Assembly: GCA_029938985.1 (NCBI GenBank)
Contig: JAOZTW010000246.1
Coordinates: 1-7,425, forward strand
DNA length: 7,425 nt
DNA from: Bacteroidales bacterium
GTDB taxonomy: Bacteria > Bacteroidota > Bacteroidia > Bacteroidales > JAOZQN01
Reading direction: 5' to 3'
The translations under genes were made by a program, and so were the position numbers. Under the pieces are notes generated by a model. The model had not been told where the DNA came from and did not search any database. It was given only the letters and a program-made list of their open reading frames with translations. Of this stretch, positions 1-4,032 are shown in pieces (the stretch's first letter is position 1; every line of letters begins with the position of its first letter).

Positions 1-178
1 TTTGCATATTGCTTATATGGTAATCTTTTACAACGAAGCATAATGATAGAATTGACCTTAAAAAGTGACGTTTATATATGATTAACTACTTATATTTCAA
101 GTAGTGTATTAAAACTTAATTATTTAAAGTATTGTTATACGAAAAGACGGCATTTTTCATAAATGCCAAAAAAACAGC

Positions 179-302
179 TTGTGCAAGCTTGTAGCTCATA
201 TCCAAGCCCATATAGAAGTGCTAAAAACCACGCTGACCAAGAATTTGTAATTGTTATTGGCTAATTATAATAGGTTGGATACGAGCTACAAGCTCGCACC
301 AA
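179..302. repeat. Long inverted repeat of REP-like hairpins
   Basis: The left arm (179-205) and right arm (275-302) are inverted copies of one 27-28 nt sequence that differ by one inserted G and two G/A changes. About 69 nt separate them. Each arm is itself partly palindromic: the right arm contains CGAGCT-ACA-AGCTCG (282-296), a perfect 6-bp stem with a 3-nt loop, and the left arm contains the related AGCTTGTAGCT core. Paired small hairpins in opposite orientation resemble REP/BIME elements, which in other bacteria are mobilised by IS200/IS605-like RAYT transposases. No transposase is present here, so that link is inference. Confidence 0.7.
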
Positions 303-309
303 CTGGGAT

Positions 310-488
310 GGACTATTATAACAAACCAAACAACTAATCTGAAAGACTTTTTGTGTATTCTAATACATATTTTGTGCTTTGTGATTATCAAAGTATTGCT
401 TACAATAAATGATAAATTACAATAGCTTTTTGGTGAATATTTATAAATAATTTTGTTTTTTAGATAAATTATTACGAGCTTTGTAGCC
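310..488 (+). repeat. Leader-type repeat, copy A
   Basis: This segment resembles 3861-3980, upstream of the type IIG gene. Shared blocks are GGACTATTATAACAA (310-324 and 3861-3875), AACAACTAATCTGAAA (329-344 and 3901-3916), a GCTTTTTG block, and an AT-rich tail containing TTTTGTTTT and AAATTATT. Copy A carries roughly 85 nt more in the middle, flanked by two versions of a CTTTTTG(G)TG motif, so part of it may be an internal duplication. It sits 5' of the zinc-ribbon gene and may be a leader or promoter region, or a recombination scar. Confidence 0.6.
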
Positions 489-541
489 TTCTTATAAAGC
501 CTATTTTAAGGCGGAGTTAAAACAATCAAAATATTAAAATT

Positions 542-733
542 ATGCCAATAACAAAACCAACATACAGTAGTTGTCCAAGTTGTGGTAACACACGTGGATC
601 GTTTGTTTACAAATGTAATAGTTGCGGAAAAGTTTTTTGTGGATATTGTGGTAGTCCTAACACTTGTCCAAGTTGTAAAAGTTCAAATACAAAACAATTA
701 GGAGAACTTGGAAAGCCTTACTATGAACCGTAA
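542..733 (+). CDS. Small double zinc-ribbon / RING-like protein
   Basis: This 63-residue protein is dominated by four CxxC pairs: C11/C14, C25/C28, C33/C36 and C42/C45. Eight cysteines with this spacing should bind two zinc ions, either as tandem zinc ribbons or as a RING-like cross-brace. The tail (about 46-63) is short and ends in PYYEP. No signal peptide, membrane segment or catalytic motif is visible, so the protein is probably cytoplasmic and binds nucleic acid or a protein partner; a specific role cannot be assigned. The ATG start is followed at once by the conserved-looking block and the frame is clean. No clear Shine-Dalgarno sequence precedes it, as is usual in Bacteroidota. It stands alone, with about 250 nt before the next gene. 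It is probably a real gene because the cysteine spacing is so regular. Confidence 0.75.
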   Translation: MPITKPTYSSCPSCGNTRGSFVYKCNSCGKVFCGYCGSPNTCPSCKSSNTKQLGELGKPYYEP

Positions 734-806
734 TCTTGACTGTGTTTTTGTCACAAAAAATAAAACAACAAAGTTTTTTTTATTAATTTTACGATAATAA
801 CAACAT

Positions 807-924
807 GACAAATTGCTTAATTGAGTAAGTAGCTGACGAAATTTCACTTTCACCAGTACACTTCTCTCAGTACCAAGCATACTATTGCAAAAAATACAAA
901 AGCCCTTAAACAAAACAGTTTAAA
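807..924 (+). repeat. Terminator-bearing repeat, decayed copy 0
   Basis: The sequence aligns by eye with the left part of the copy at 3635-3786. Shared blocks include ACAA-TTG-TTAA, CCA-GTACA-TTCTCTCA-TACCAA-CATAC, and AAGCC followed by TTAAACAAAAC and GTTTAAA. The 3' terminator arm GGCTTTTTT and everything after it are missing, because the sequence changes right after GTTTAAA. This copy should therefore no longer form the terminator. It is the only copy not directly behind a gene end, lying about 74 nt after the zinc-ribbon stop codon. Confidence 0.6.
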
Positions 925-978
925 ATTTACAACCAACACAACTTACGAAGAATTGTGTTGCAAACCTTTAAAATTTAA
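919..978. promoter_or_regulatory. Perfect inverted repeat flanked by direct repeats, upstream of HNH gene
   Basis: CAACACAA (934-941) and TTGTGTTG (953-960) form a perfect 8-bp inverted repeat, and CTT/AAG inside the loop can add three pairs. The direct repeat TTTAAAATTTA occurs on both sides (about 919-929 and 968-978). The whole lies 22 nt before the ATG at 983. It could be an operator or a 5'-leader hairpin of the restriction gene. No clear TANNTTTG promoter was found here, so a regulatory function is inference. Confidence 0.35.
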
Positions 979-1025
979 TATAATGAATTGGATAATTTCA
1001 GTAAATCCTAACGATTACAATCATT

Positions 1026-1172
1026 CTAGTGTTACTTCAAGTTTGTAATGTCTAATAAAAAGCAGGTATTATGAAATGTGCTGTAATAGACCGAATAACA
1101 ATTTATTACGATATTTAGTGTGTGGATAATAAAAAGCATATACCAGACATTATTAACTTGAAGTAACACTAG
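1026..1172. mobile_element. 139-bp MITE with 24-bp TIRs and CTAG target duplication
   Basis: The element spans 1030-1168. Its ends are 24-nt inverted repeats (1030-1053 and 1145-1168), starting TGTTACTTCAAGTT, with 22 of 24 positions matching. CTAG lies at both outer edges (1026-1029 and 1169-1172) and is best read as a 4-bp target duplication, although CTAG is palindromic and could be partly terminal repeat. The interior has no meaningful ORF; it carries an 11-bp direct repeat (AATAAAAAGCA, about 1053-1063 and 1129-1139). Non-coding interior, small size, TIRs and target duplication define a MITE, which needs a transposase elsewhere in the genome. A CTAG/YTAR target resembles the IS5 family, but that assignment is tentative. 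Confidence 0.88.
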
Positions 1173-1269
1173 CTTTTTTGAACATTTTGGATATATTGAT
1201 TGGAAACAAAAAACAAACAAATTTGAAACAGGAGATATAATATACATATATTGTAGTTTACCGTTAAAA

Positions 1270-1899
1270 ATGTTACAATACAAATGTATAGTTGAAAAAA
1301 TTAATTTAAACTCTTCTCAAATTGTAGATGATAAAGATTATTGGACAAATGAAAAGAAATATAATGAACCATATGATGGTAAATTTATGTCTTTGAAATT
1401 AATAGAACAAGTTTCAAATAATCAAATGAAGCTTATTAATCTTAAAGCACATGGACTAAAAGCTGCACCACGAGGTCCAATGCAAATAAAAGACAGTAAC
1501 TTATTGAAATATATTGAAACTTACTTTACAGATAACAATCAGAGCGACTTCTTTCCTGAAATGGTTAAAGAATGTGATACAGAAAATGAAGGAGTAAAAA
1601 AAACGATTATAGTCAATAAATATGAACGTAGTTCAAAAGCAAGAGAAAATGCAGTGAAGTTTCACGGACTTAATTGTATTGTATGTGACTTAAATTTTAA
1701 AGAAATGTACGGTGAAATAGGAGAAGACTTCATACATATACATCATTTAATTCCAATACATAAAATAGGACAAAATTATAAAATTAACTATAAGAAAGAC
1801 TTAGTACCTGTTTGTCCTAATTGCCATTCAATGTTGCATAGAAAATTTGAGGGTAAAGAACCGACAATAGAACAGTTAAAACAAATGATTGATAAATAG
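1270..1899 (+). CDS. HNH endonuclease, residual C-terminal open frame
   Basis: This 209-residue frame is what remains open downstream of the MITE. It holds the complete HNH/treble-clef nuclease: zinc-binding C136/C139 (CIVC), the catalytic HxHH cluster at H156/H158/H159 (FIHIHHLIP), then DLVPVCPNCH with C182/C185 and the HNH asparagine and histidines (N184, H186, H190). The frame is open from 1162, but no ATG, GTG or TTG occurs before 1270, so the M at 1270 is only the first usable codon, inside what was residue 49 of the intact protein. The missing 48 residues include most of the EVE-like sensor domain's first strands. Any product would probably be misfolded or lack substrate recognition. 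It could still be expressed if a promoter lies in the element, but none was seen. The nuclease assignment is firm; activity in this allele is doubtful. Confidence 0.75.
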   Translation: MLQYKCIVEKINLNSSQIVDDKDYWTNEKKYNEPYDGKFMSLKLIEQVSNNQMKLINLKAHGLKAAPRGPMQIKDSNLLKYIETYFTDNNQSDFFPEMVKECDTENEGVKKTIIVNKYERSSKARENAVKFHGLNCIVCDLNFKEMYGEIGEDFIHIHHLIPIHKIGQNYKINYKKDLVPVCPNCHSMLHRKFEGKEPTIEQLKQMIDK

Positions 1900-1910
1900 T
1901 ATATTCAGAT

Positions 1911-2003
1911 TGCCAAAAAATAAAAAAGCCTATAAACAAAACCGTTTAAAGGCTTTTTTATTATCATAATAATAATTGGGTTTGTGTAAATAAAATTGCT
2001 TTT
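1911..2003 (+). repeat. Terminator-bearing repeat, copy 1
   Basis: Starting 12 nt after the HNH stop codon, this copy comprises an A-rich left flank, the terminator hairpin (1922-1959), and a right part running ATTATCATAATAATAATTGG, then GTTTGTGTAAATAAAATTGC and TTTT. It matches copy 2 at all but about four positions over roughly 88 nt. Its right edge abuts an open toxin reading frame with no start codon, so this is probably a recombination or deletion junction. Confidence 0.85.
1922..1959 (+). terminator. Intrinsic terminator after HNH gene
   Basis: Two 16-nt arms (1922-1937 and 1944-1959) pair with a single A/A mismatch around the loop AAAACC. The GC core is GCCT/AGGC, with six A's before and six T's after, so it should terminate on both strands. 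It lies 22 nt after the HNH stop codon. Confidence 0.85.
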
Positions 2004-2159
2004 GACAAAGGTGTTATTGGCAAAACAGGATATAAAGGTAAAAACCATTGGCATATTTATAATCCTAATAGCACAAGTGTTAGAGATTATTATTTAGATA
2101 AAAATGGAAATCCCATACATAAAAACGATAGAAATTCCCACATTGAAATAAACTGCTAA
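2001..2159 (+). pseudogene. Orphan C-terminal tail of a polymorphic (Rhs-type) toxin
   Basis: The frame ending at TAA 2157-2159 encodes about 52 residues reading FDKGVIGKTGYKGKNHWHIY, then NPNSTSVRDYYLDKNGNP, then IHKNDRNSHIEINC. I recognise this pattern (GKNHWH-YNPN, DYYLDKNGNP, SHI) as the extreme C-terminus of bacterial polymorphic toxins carried on Rhs or other large secreted proteins. It has no start codon: the frame runs upstream into the terminator repeat and stops at 1947-1949. The rest of the toxin, including the delivery domains, is gone. The segment keeps its place 4 nt before the likely immunity gene, as in a toxin-immunity pair. The histidine-rich HWH might be catalytic, but the activity is unknown. 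It may act as recombination donor sequence for an intact Rhs gene elsewhere. Confidence 0.72.
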
Positions 2160-2163
2160 TAAT

Positions 2164-2547
2164 ATGAAAAACAATATTGAAATTTTTAATTACCTGCACG
2201 ACACAGGATTATCAAATTTATTATTTGACTTTCAAAATAAAGAAGTGTCAATTGATTTTTTGATATGGGATGATATTATGAAAAAAGAAGAGATTTTAAC
2301 TATTAAATTATTGGGAGTTAGTAAATTTATTTCTGATTATCCCAAAGATATTGAATTTAATGTAATTGGCTGTCATGAAGTAATTTGCACTTTGCTTGAT
2401 AACAACCAGTATAATGTTACATTCTTGTTTGATTTTTTAAAACAGGCAGTTGCATGGAAGGTGGAAATGAATTTTATGGAAGTAGAGATAAAAGGAGGAT
2501 TATCGGATAAAGCCTTTAACTATAAATACAATGAAACAAATTCTTAA
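2164..2547 (+). CDS. Probable immunity protein of the orphan toxin tail
   Basis: The 127-residue product starts 4 nt after the toxin-tail stop codon, a spacing typical of translationally coupled toxin-immunity genes. The protein is acidic and contains no arginine. It shows alternating hydrophobic segments that suggest a beta-rich fold: an early LHDTGLSNLLFDFQN-VSIDF pattern (about 11-33), LTIKLLGVSKF (about 45-55), and VTFLFDFL near 85-92. No signal peptide or transmembrane helix is evident, so it is likely cytoplasmic and binds the toxin directly. I do not recognise a precise immunity family; the HD-xxL start followed by V-x-I-x-F strands recalls several small Imm or DUF families. The function rests mainly on position behind the toxin tail. 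As an orphan it could still protect against the matching toxin delivered by kin. It is followed by a terminator repeat. Confidence 0.65.
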   Translation: MKNNIEIFNYLHDTGLSNLLFDFQNKEVSIDFLIWDDIMKKEEILTIKLLGVSKFISDYPKDIEFNVIGCHEVICTLLDNNQYNVTFLFDFLKQAVAWKVEMNFMEVEIKGGLSDKAFNYKYNETNS

Positions 2548-2628
2548 AAATAATTCTTAATAAACAATGTATATATGTCTCAGTTATATTGACTAACTAT
2601 TTGATGGTAGCCAATATATTACTCACTT

Positions 2629-2738
2629 CGCAAAGCACACTATTACACAAAAAATTAAAAAGCCTATAAACAAAATCGTTTAAAGGCTTTTTAATTATCA
2701 TAATAATAATTGGGTTTGTGTAAATAAAATTGCTTTTT
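2629..2738 (+). repeat. Terminator-bearing repeat, copy 2
   Basis: Nearly identical to copy 1 from the A-rich flank through ATTGCTTTT. Its left edge (TCGCAAAGCACACTATTACAC) also resembles the AAGCATACTATTGCA of copy 0. It lies about 80-100 nt after the immunity gene stop codon. The right end supplies the TTG of a promoter-like sequence. Confidence 0.85.
2657..2692 (+). terminator. Intrinsic terminator after immunity gene
   Basis: Arms 2657-2671 and 2678-2692 pair over 15 positions with one A/A mismatch around loop AAAATC. The GCCT/AGGC core and flanking A5/T5 tracts match the other copies. One loop base differs from copies 1 and 3 (AAAATC versus AAAACC), leaving the stem unaffected. Confidence 0.85.
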
Positions 2739-2760
2739 AATAAAATAATTACTAACTTTG
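2729..2760 (+). promoter_or_regulatory. Bacteroidota-type promoter at edge of repeat copy 2
   Basis: ATTG (2729-2732) is followed by a 20-nt spacer and TAACTTTG (2753-2760), which fits the TTG/TANNTTTG consensus of the primary sigma factor of Bacteroidota. The -33 box lies inside the repeat and the -7 box outside it. A transcript would start near 2767, just before the ATG at 2770, or continue into the MNT gene. It is prediction only. Confidence 0.4.
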
Positions 2761-2769
2761 TATATTGCT

Positions 2770-2877
2770 ATGCTGTGGCAATTAGTGGTGGGCTGTGCAA
2801 TAAATAATAATTTAGTTAATGAACTAACAAACAGTAAAATGCAGACAAGAAATACCGAAATGTATTTGTCAAAATAA
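2770..2877 (+). CDS. Possible 35-residue small protein
   Basis: An ATG frame encodes MLWQLVVGCAINNNLVNELT and then NSKMQTRNTEMYLSK. The first ten residues are hydrophobic and the rest polar, and no family is recognised. The only support is its position: the ATG falls about 10 nt after a promoter-like TAACTTTG box, which would give a nearly leaderless message. Frames of this length arise by chance in AT-rich DNA, so it may be untranslated leader or decayed cassette sequence. Confidence 0.15.
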   Translation: MLWQLVVGCAINNNLVNELTNSKMQTRNTEMYLSK

Positions 2878-2894
2878 AAAACAGGGACTTGTTT

Positions 2895-2926
2895 TTTGCA
2901 AATATAAGTAGGAAGTACTACCTTTG
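2895..2926 (+). promoter_or_regulatory. Promoter of the MntA/HepT operon
   Basis: TTTG (2895-2898), a 20-nt spacer and TACCTTTG (2919-2926) match the Bacteroidota consensus closely. Transcription should begin near 2933, leaving a leader of about 33 nt before the ATG at 2966. The spacer holds short symmetric pieces (GTAG 2908-2911 and CTAC 2918-2921) that could be an operator for autoregulation, but this symmetry is too short to be firm. Confidence 0.65.
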
Positions 2927-2965
2927 CAAAAAAATAGTAGTTGAATAAACTTTAATTTATATGCT

Positions 2966-3280
2966 ATGAATAAAATACTAACTGATAATCTTAACAAAAT
3001 AGAAAAATATTGTGATGAATATAATGTAAAACAATTATATGCTTTTGGCTCGGTATGCACTAAAAATTTTAATGAAAAAAGTGATATTGATTTGTTGATT
3101 AATTTTCAAAAAAACATATCTGTTGAAAAATATACAGATAATTATTTTATTCTGCATGAATTGTTTGAAAAAGTTCTAAAACGTCCTATTGATTTATTAA
3201 CAATTAATATGTTAGAAAATCCTTTTTTCATTAAAGTAATGGAAAAAACAAAAACCTTAATTTATGAACGACGAAATTAA
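2966..3280 (+). CDS. mntA: MNT-domain nucleotidyltransferase antitoxin
   Basis: This 104-residue protein is a minimal nucleotidyltransferase (Pol beta superfamily). The signature is G28-S29 followed by D40-I-D42 (AFGSVCTKNFNEKSDIDLLI), with a third metal-binding acidic residue at D76 (RPIDLL). The length is typical of MntA antitoxins. In characterised MntA/HepT pairs, MntA blocks the HepT toxin by adding AMP to a tyrosine beside its catalytic histidine. All catalytic residues appear intact. The ATG at 2966 is preferred; an ATG five bases earlier (2961) stops at once. The 3' end overlaps the HEPN gene by 17 nt, so the two are translationally coupled, and a strong promoter lies about 40 nt upstream. 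The cytoplasmic antitoxin comes first in the operon, which is a common order for this family. Confidence 0.9.
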   Translation: MNKILTDNLNKIEKYCDEYNVKQLYAFGSVCTKNFNEKSDIDLLINFQKNISVEKYTDNYFILHELFEKVLKRPIDLLTINMLENPFFIKVMEKTKTLIYERRN

Positions 3281-3623
3281 AAGATATTTATACGACATTA
3301 AAATTTCAATAACGTCTATTTTTAACTATCTCGGGGAGGAACGAAATTTTTTTGAATATCAAAAAAACAAATTATTAAGACGTGGGATTGAAAGAGAATT
3401 TGAAATTATCGGCGAAGCAGTAAATCGGATTTTAAAAAAAGATACAACTATTAAAATAACAAATGCTCGTAGAATAGTTCAAACAAGAAATTTTATCATT
3501 CATAATTATGACACTGTTGATGATACAATAATCTGGGGAGTAATTTCAAAAGATTTACCAAAATTAAAAACAGAAATAAACAAATTACTTGATGACGAGA
3601 CAAACGAACATGTAGATAATTAA
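3264..3623 (+). CDS. hepT: HEPN-domain RNase toxin (HepT-like, DUF86)
   Basis: This 119-residue all-helical HEPN protein carries the RX4HXY motif as R75-N-F-I-I-H80-N-Y82. In this family the arginine and histidine form the RNase active site at the dimer interface, and the tyrosine (here Y82) is the residue AMPylated by the partner antitoxin. The middle block REFEIIGEAVNRI (about 44-56) is the typical DUF86 helix. The start overlaps the antitoxin gene by 17 nt. Known HepT toxins cleave RNA or tRNA and halt growth; they are thought to serve in plasmid or island stabilisation and phage defence. The exact target here is unknown. The gene ends just before repeat copy 3 and its terminator, which closes the operon. 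Confidence 0.9.
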   Translation: MNDEIKRYLYDIKISITSIFNYLGEERNFFEYQKNKLLRRGIEREFEIIGEAVNRILKKDTTIKITNARRIVQTRNFIIHNYDTVDDTIIWGVISKDLPKLKTEINKLLDDETNEHVDN

Positions 3624-3634
3624 TTAAATAAGAA

Positions 3635-3786
3635 GCACAATTGATTAAATGACTGATGCAATTTTATTTTACCAAGTACATTTCTCTCAATACCAAACAT
3701 ACGATACACAAAAATAAAAAAGCCTATAAACAAAACCGTTTAAAGGCTTTTTTATTATCATAATAATGTAAATAAAATTGCTTTTT
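3635..3786 (+). repeat. Terminator-bearing repeat, copy 3
   Basis: The longest copy. Its left part aligns with copy 0 (ACAATTG-TTAA, TACCAAGTACATTTCTCTCA, TACCAAACATAC) and its right part with copies 1 and 2, so it links the decayed copy to the intact ones. The right part lacks about 12 nt compared with copies 1 and 2 (the TTGGGTTTG stretch). It begins about 12 nt after the HepT stop codon. Confidence 0.82.
3716..3753 (+). terminator. Intrinsic terminator after HepT
   Basis: Arms 3716-3731 and 3738-3753 are identical to those of copy 1, pairing over 16 positions with one A/A mismatch around loop AAAACC, with A6 and T6 flanks. The symmetric tracts make it potentially bidirectional. Confidence 0.85.
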
Positions 3787-3860
3787 ATAAAGAATATTTG
3801 CTGTAGCTGTGTGTTTTTTTTTCTCTACTGTACTATACCCCCTTATCCTTAAAAGTTGGA

Positions 3861-3980
3861 GGACTATTATAACAAGCAAAGCTTTAGTAATAACACCCAA
3901 AACAACTAATCTGAAAAGCTTTTTGTGCATATTTTAAATAAATTTGTTTTATAGAAAAATTATTGTGAATTTTGCAACTC
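3861..3980 (+). repeat. Leader-type repeat, copy B
   Basis: This is the counterpart of 310-488. It shares GGACTATTATAACAA and AACAACTAATCTGAAA exactly, then GCTTTTTG, a TAAATAA-TTTG block and AAATTATT. It has about 20 nt (GCTTTAGTAATAACACCCAA) between the first two blocks that copy A lacks, and misses the roughly 85-nt middle of copy A. It contains TAAATTTG (3939-3946), a TANNTTTG match, but the nearest upstream TTTTTG is too close for a standard promoter. Confidence 0.6.
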
Positions 3981-4032
3981 GAACGGCTCGCAATGAATGG
4001 CGATAAAGTTAATTCAAAAACAAAAAAATAAT

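Larger units (their letters stand above)
1..541. other. Non-coding 5' region with repeats
   Basis: No convincing coding frame was found on either strand in this stretch. It holds a small hairpin at 149-167 (GGCATTT, a 5-nt loop, AAATGCC), a long inverted repeat at 179-302 and a leader-type repeat at 310-488, which is also found upstream of the type IIG gene. A GCCT/AGGC hairpin lies near 499-512. A TANNTTTG-like box (TAATTTTG, 448-455) lies about 87 nt before the zinc-ribbon start, but its nearest TTTG is only 15 nt upstream, which is short for a Bacteroidota promoter. Confidence 0.6.
734..982. other. Intergenic region with decayed repeat and inverted repeat
   Basis: No gene is supported here; a 71-codon minus-strand frame across 698-913 has no recognisable features. 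The stretch contains a decayed copy of the terminator-bearing repeat (807-924), then a perfect 8-bp inverted repeat (934-941 and 953-960) just upstream of the HNH gene start. Confidence 0.5.
983..1899 (+). pseudogene. EVE-like/HNH endonuclease gene interrupted by a MITE
   Basis: An ATG at 983 opens a frame that reads MNWIISVNPNDYNHSS and then runs into the inserted element and stops at 1046-1048. The frame resumes at 1173 without a start codon, reading FFEHFGYIDWKQ, then GDIIYIY, then YKCIVEKI, and continues to the stop at 1897-1899. Deleting the 139-bp element plus one CTAG (143 bp) joins both parts in phase into a 257-codon gene. The N-terminal 60 residues have the pattern of EVE/PUA-like domains: W-I near the start, NPxxY, IDW, GD(I/V)(I/V)YIY and a YKCxVE strand. 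The C-terminus is an HNH nuclease. EVE-HNH fusions are known type IV (modified-base-dependent) restriction enzymes, so the intact ancestor probably cut modified foreign DNA. That substrate is inferred from the fold pattern only. Confidence 0.8.
2548..2965. other. Intergenic region between immunity gene and MNT gene
   Basis: This stretch holds repeat copy 2 with its terminator (2629-2738), a promoter-like pair straddling its right edge (2729-2760), a 35-codon ATG frame (2770-2877, low support) and the MNT/HEPN promoter (2895-2926). The region downstream of the first promoter, including GTGGCAATTAGTGGTGGGC (2775-2793), is not explained by any recognised gene. Confidence 0.5.

Noticed and set aside
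149..167. Hairpin GGCATTT/AAATGCC as an intrinsic terminator
   Set aside because: The stem is only 7 bp and it is followed on the + strand by A's, not T's; on the minus strand the T-tract is on the wrong side. No gene is seen to terminate here.
698..913. Minus-strand reading frame of 71 codons
   Set aside because: It overlaps the zinc-ribbon gene end and the decayed repeat, has a composition expected of antisense AT-rich DNA, and shows no motif.
1032..1283. Minus-strand reading frame of 83 codons over the MITE and HNH start
   Set aside because: It runs antisense through the transposon and the restored nuclease gene and shows no recognisable features.
2011..2159. A GTG at 2011 as a genuine start of a 49-residue protein
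   Set aside because: It lies within the conserved toxin-tail pattern, with no ribosome-binding site or promoter box nearby; a truncated toxin end is the simpler reading.
2869..3060. Minus-strand reading frame of 63 codons
   Set aside because: It crosses the MNT promoter and the conserved GS motif of the MNT gene on the opposite strand, so it is a shadow.
1911..3786. The repeats as integron attC sites in a cassette array
   Set aside because: The gene-repeat-gene pattern is suggestive, but I found no paired RYYYAAC/GTTRRRY core sites: the terminator's GTTTAAA does not fit GTTRRRY. No integrase is in the window, and the palindrome is explained by a terminator.
1911..3786. The repeats as a CRISPR array
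   Set aside because: The copies are separated by whole genes, not by short uniform spacers, and no cas gene is present.
3724..3930. Minus-strand reading frame of 68 codons
   Set aside because: It is composed of the terminator and leader repeats, which explain the sequence.
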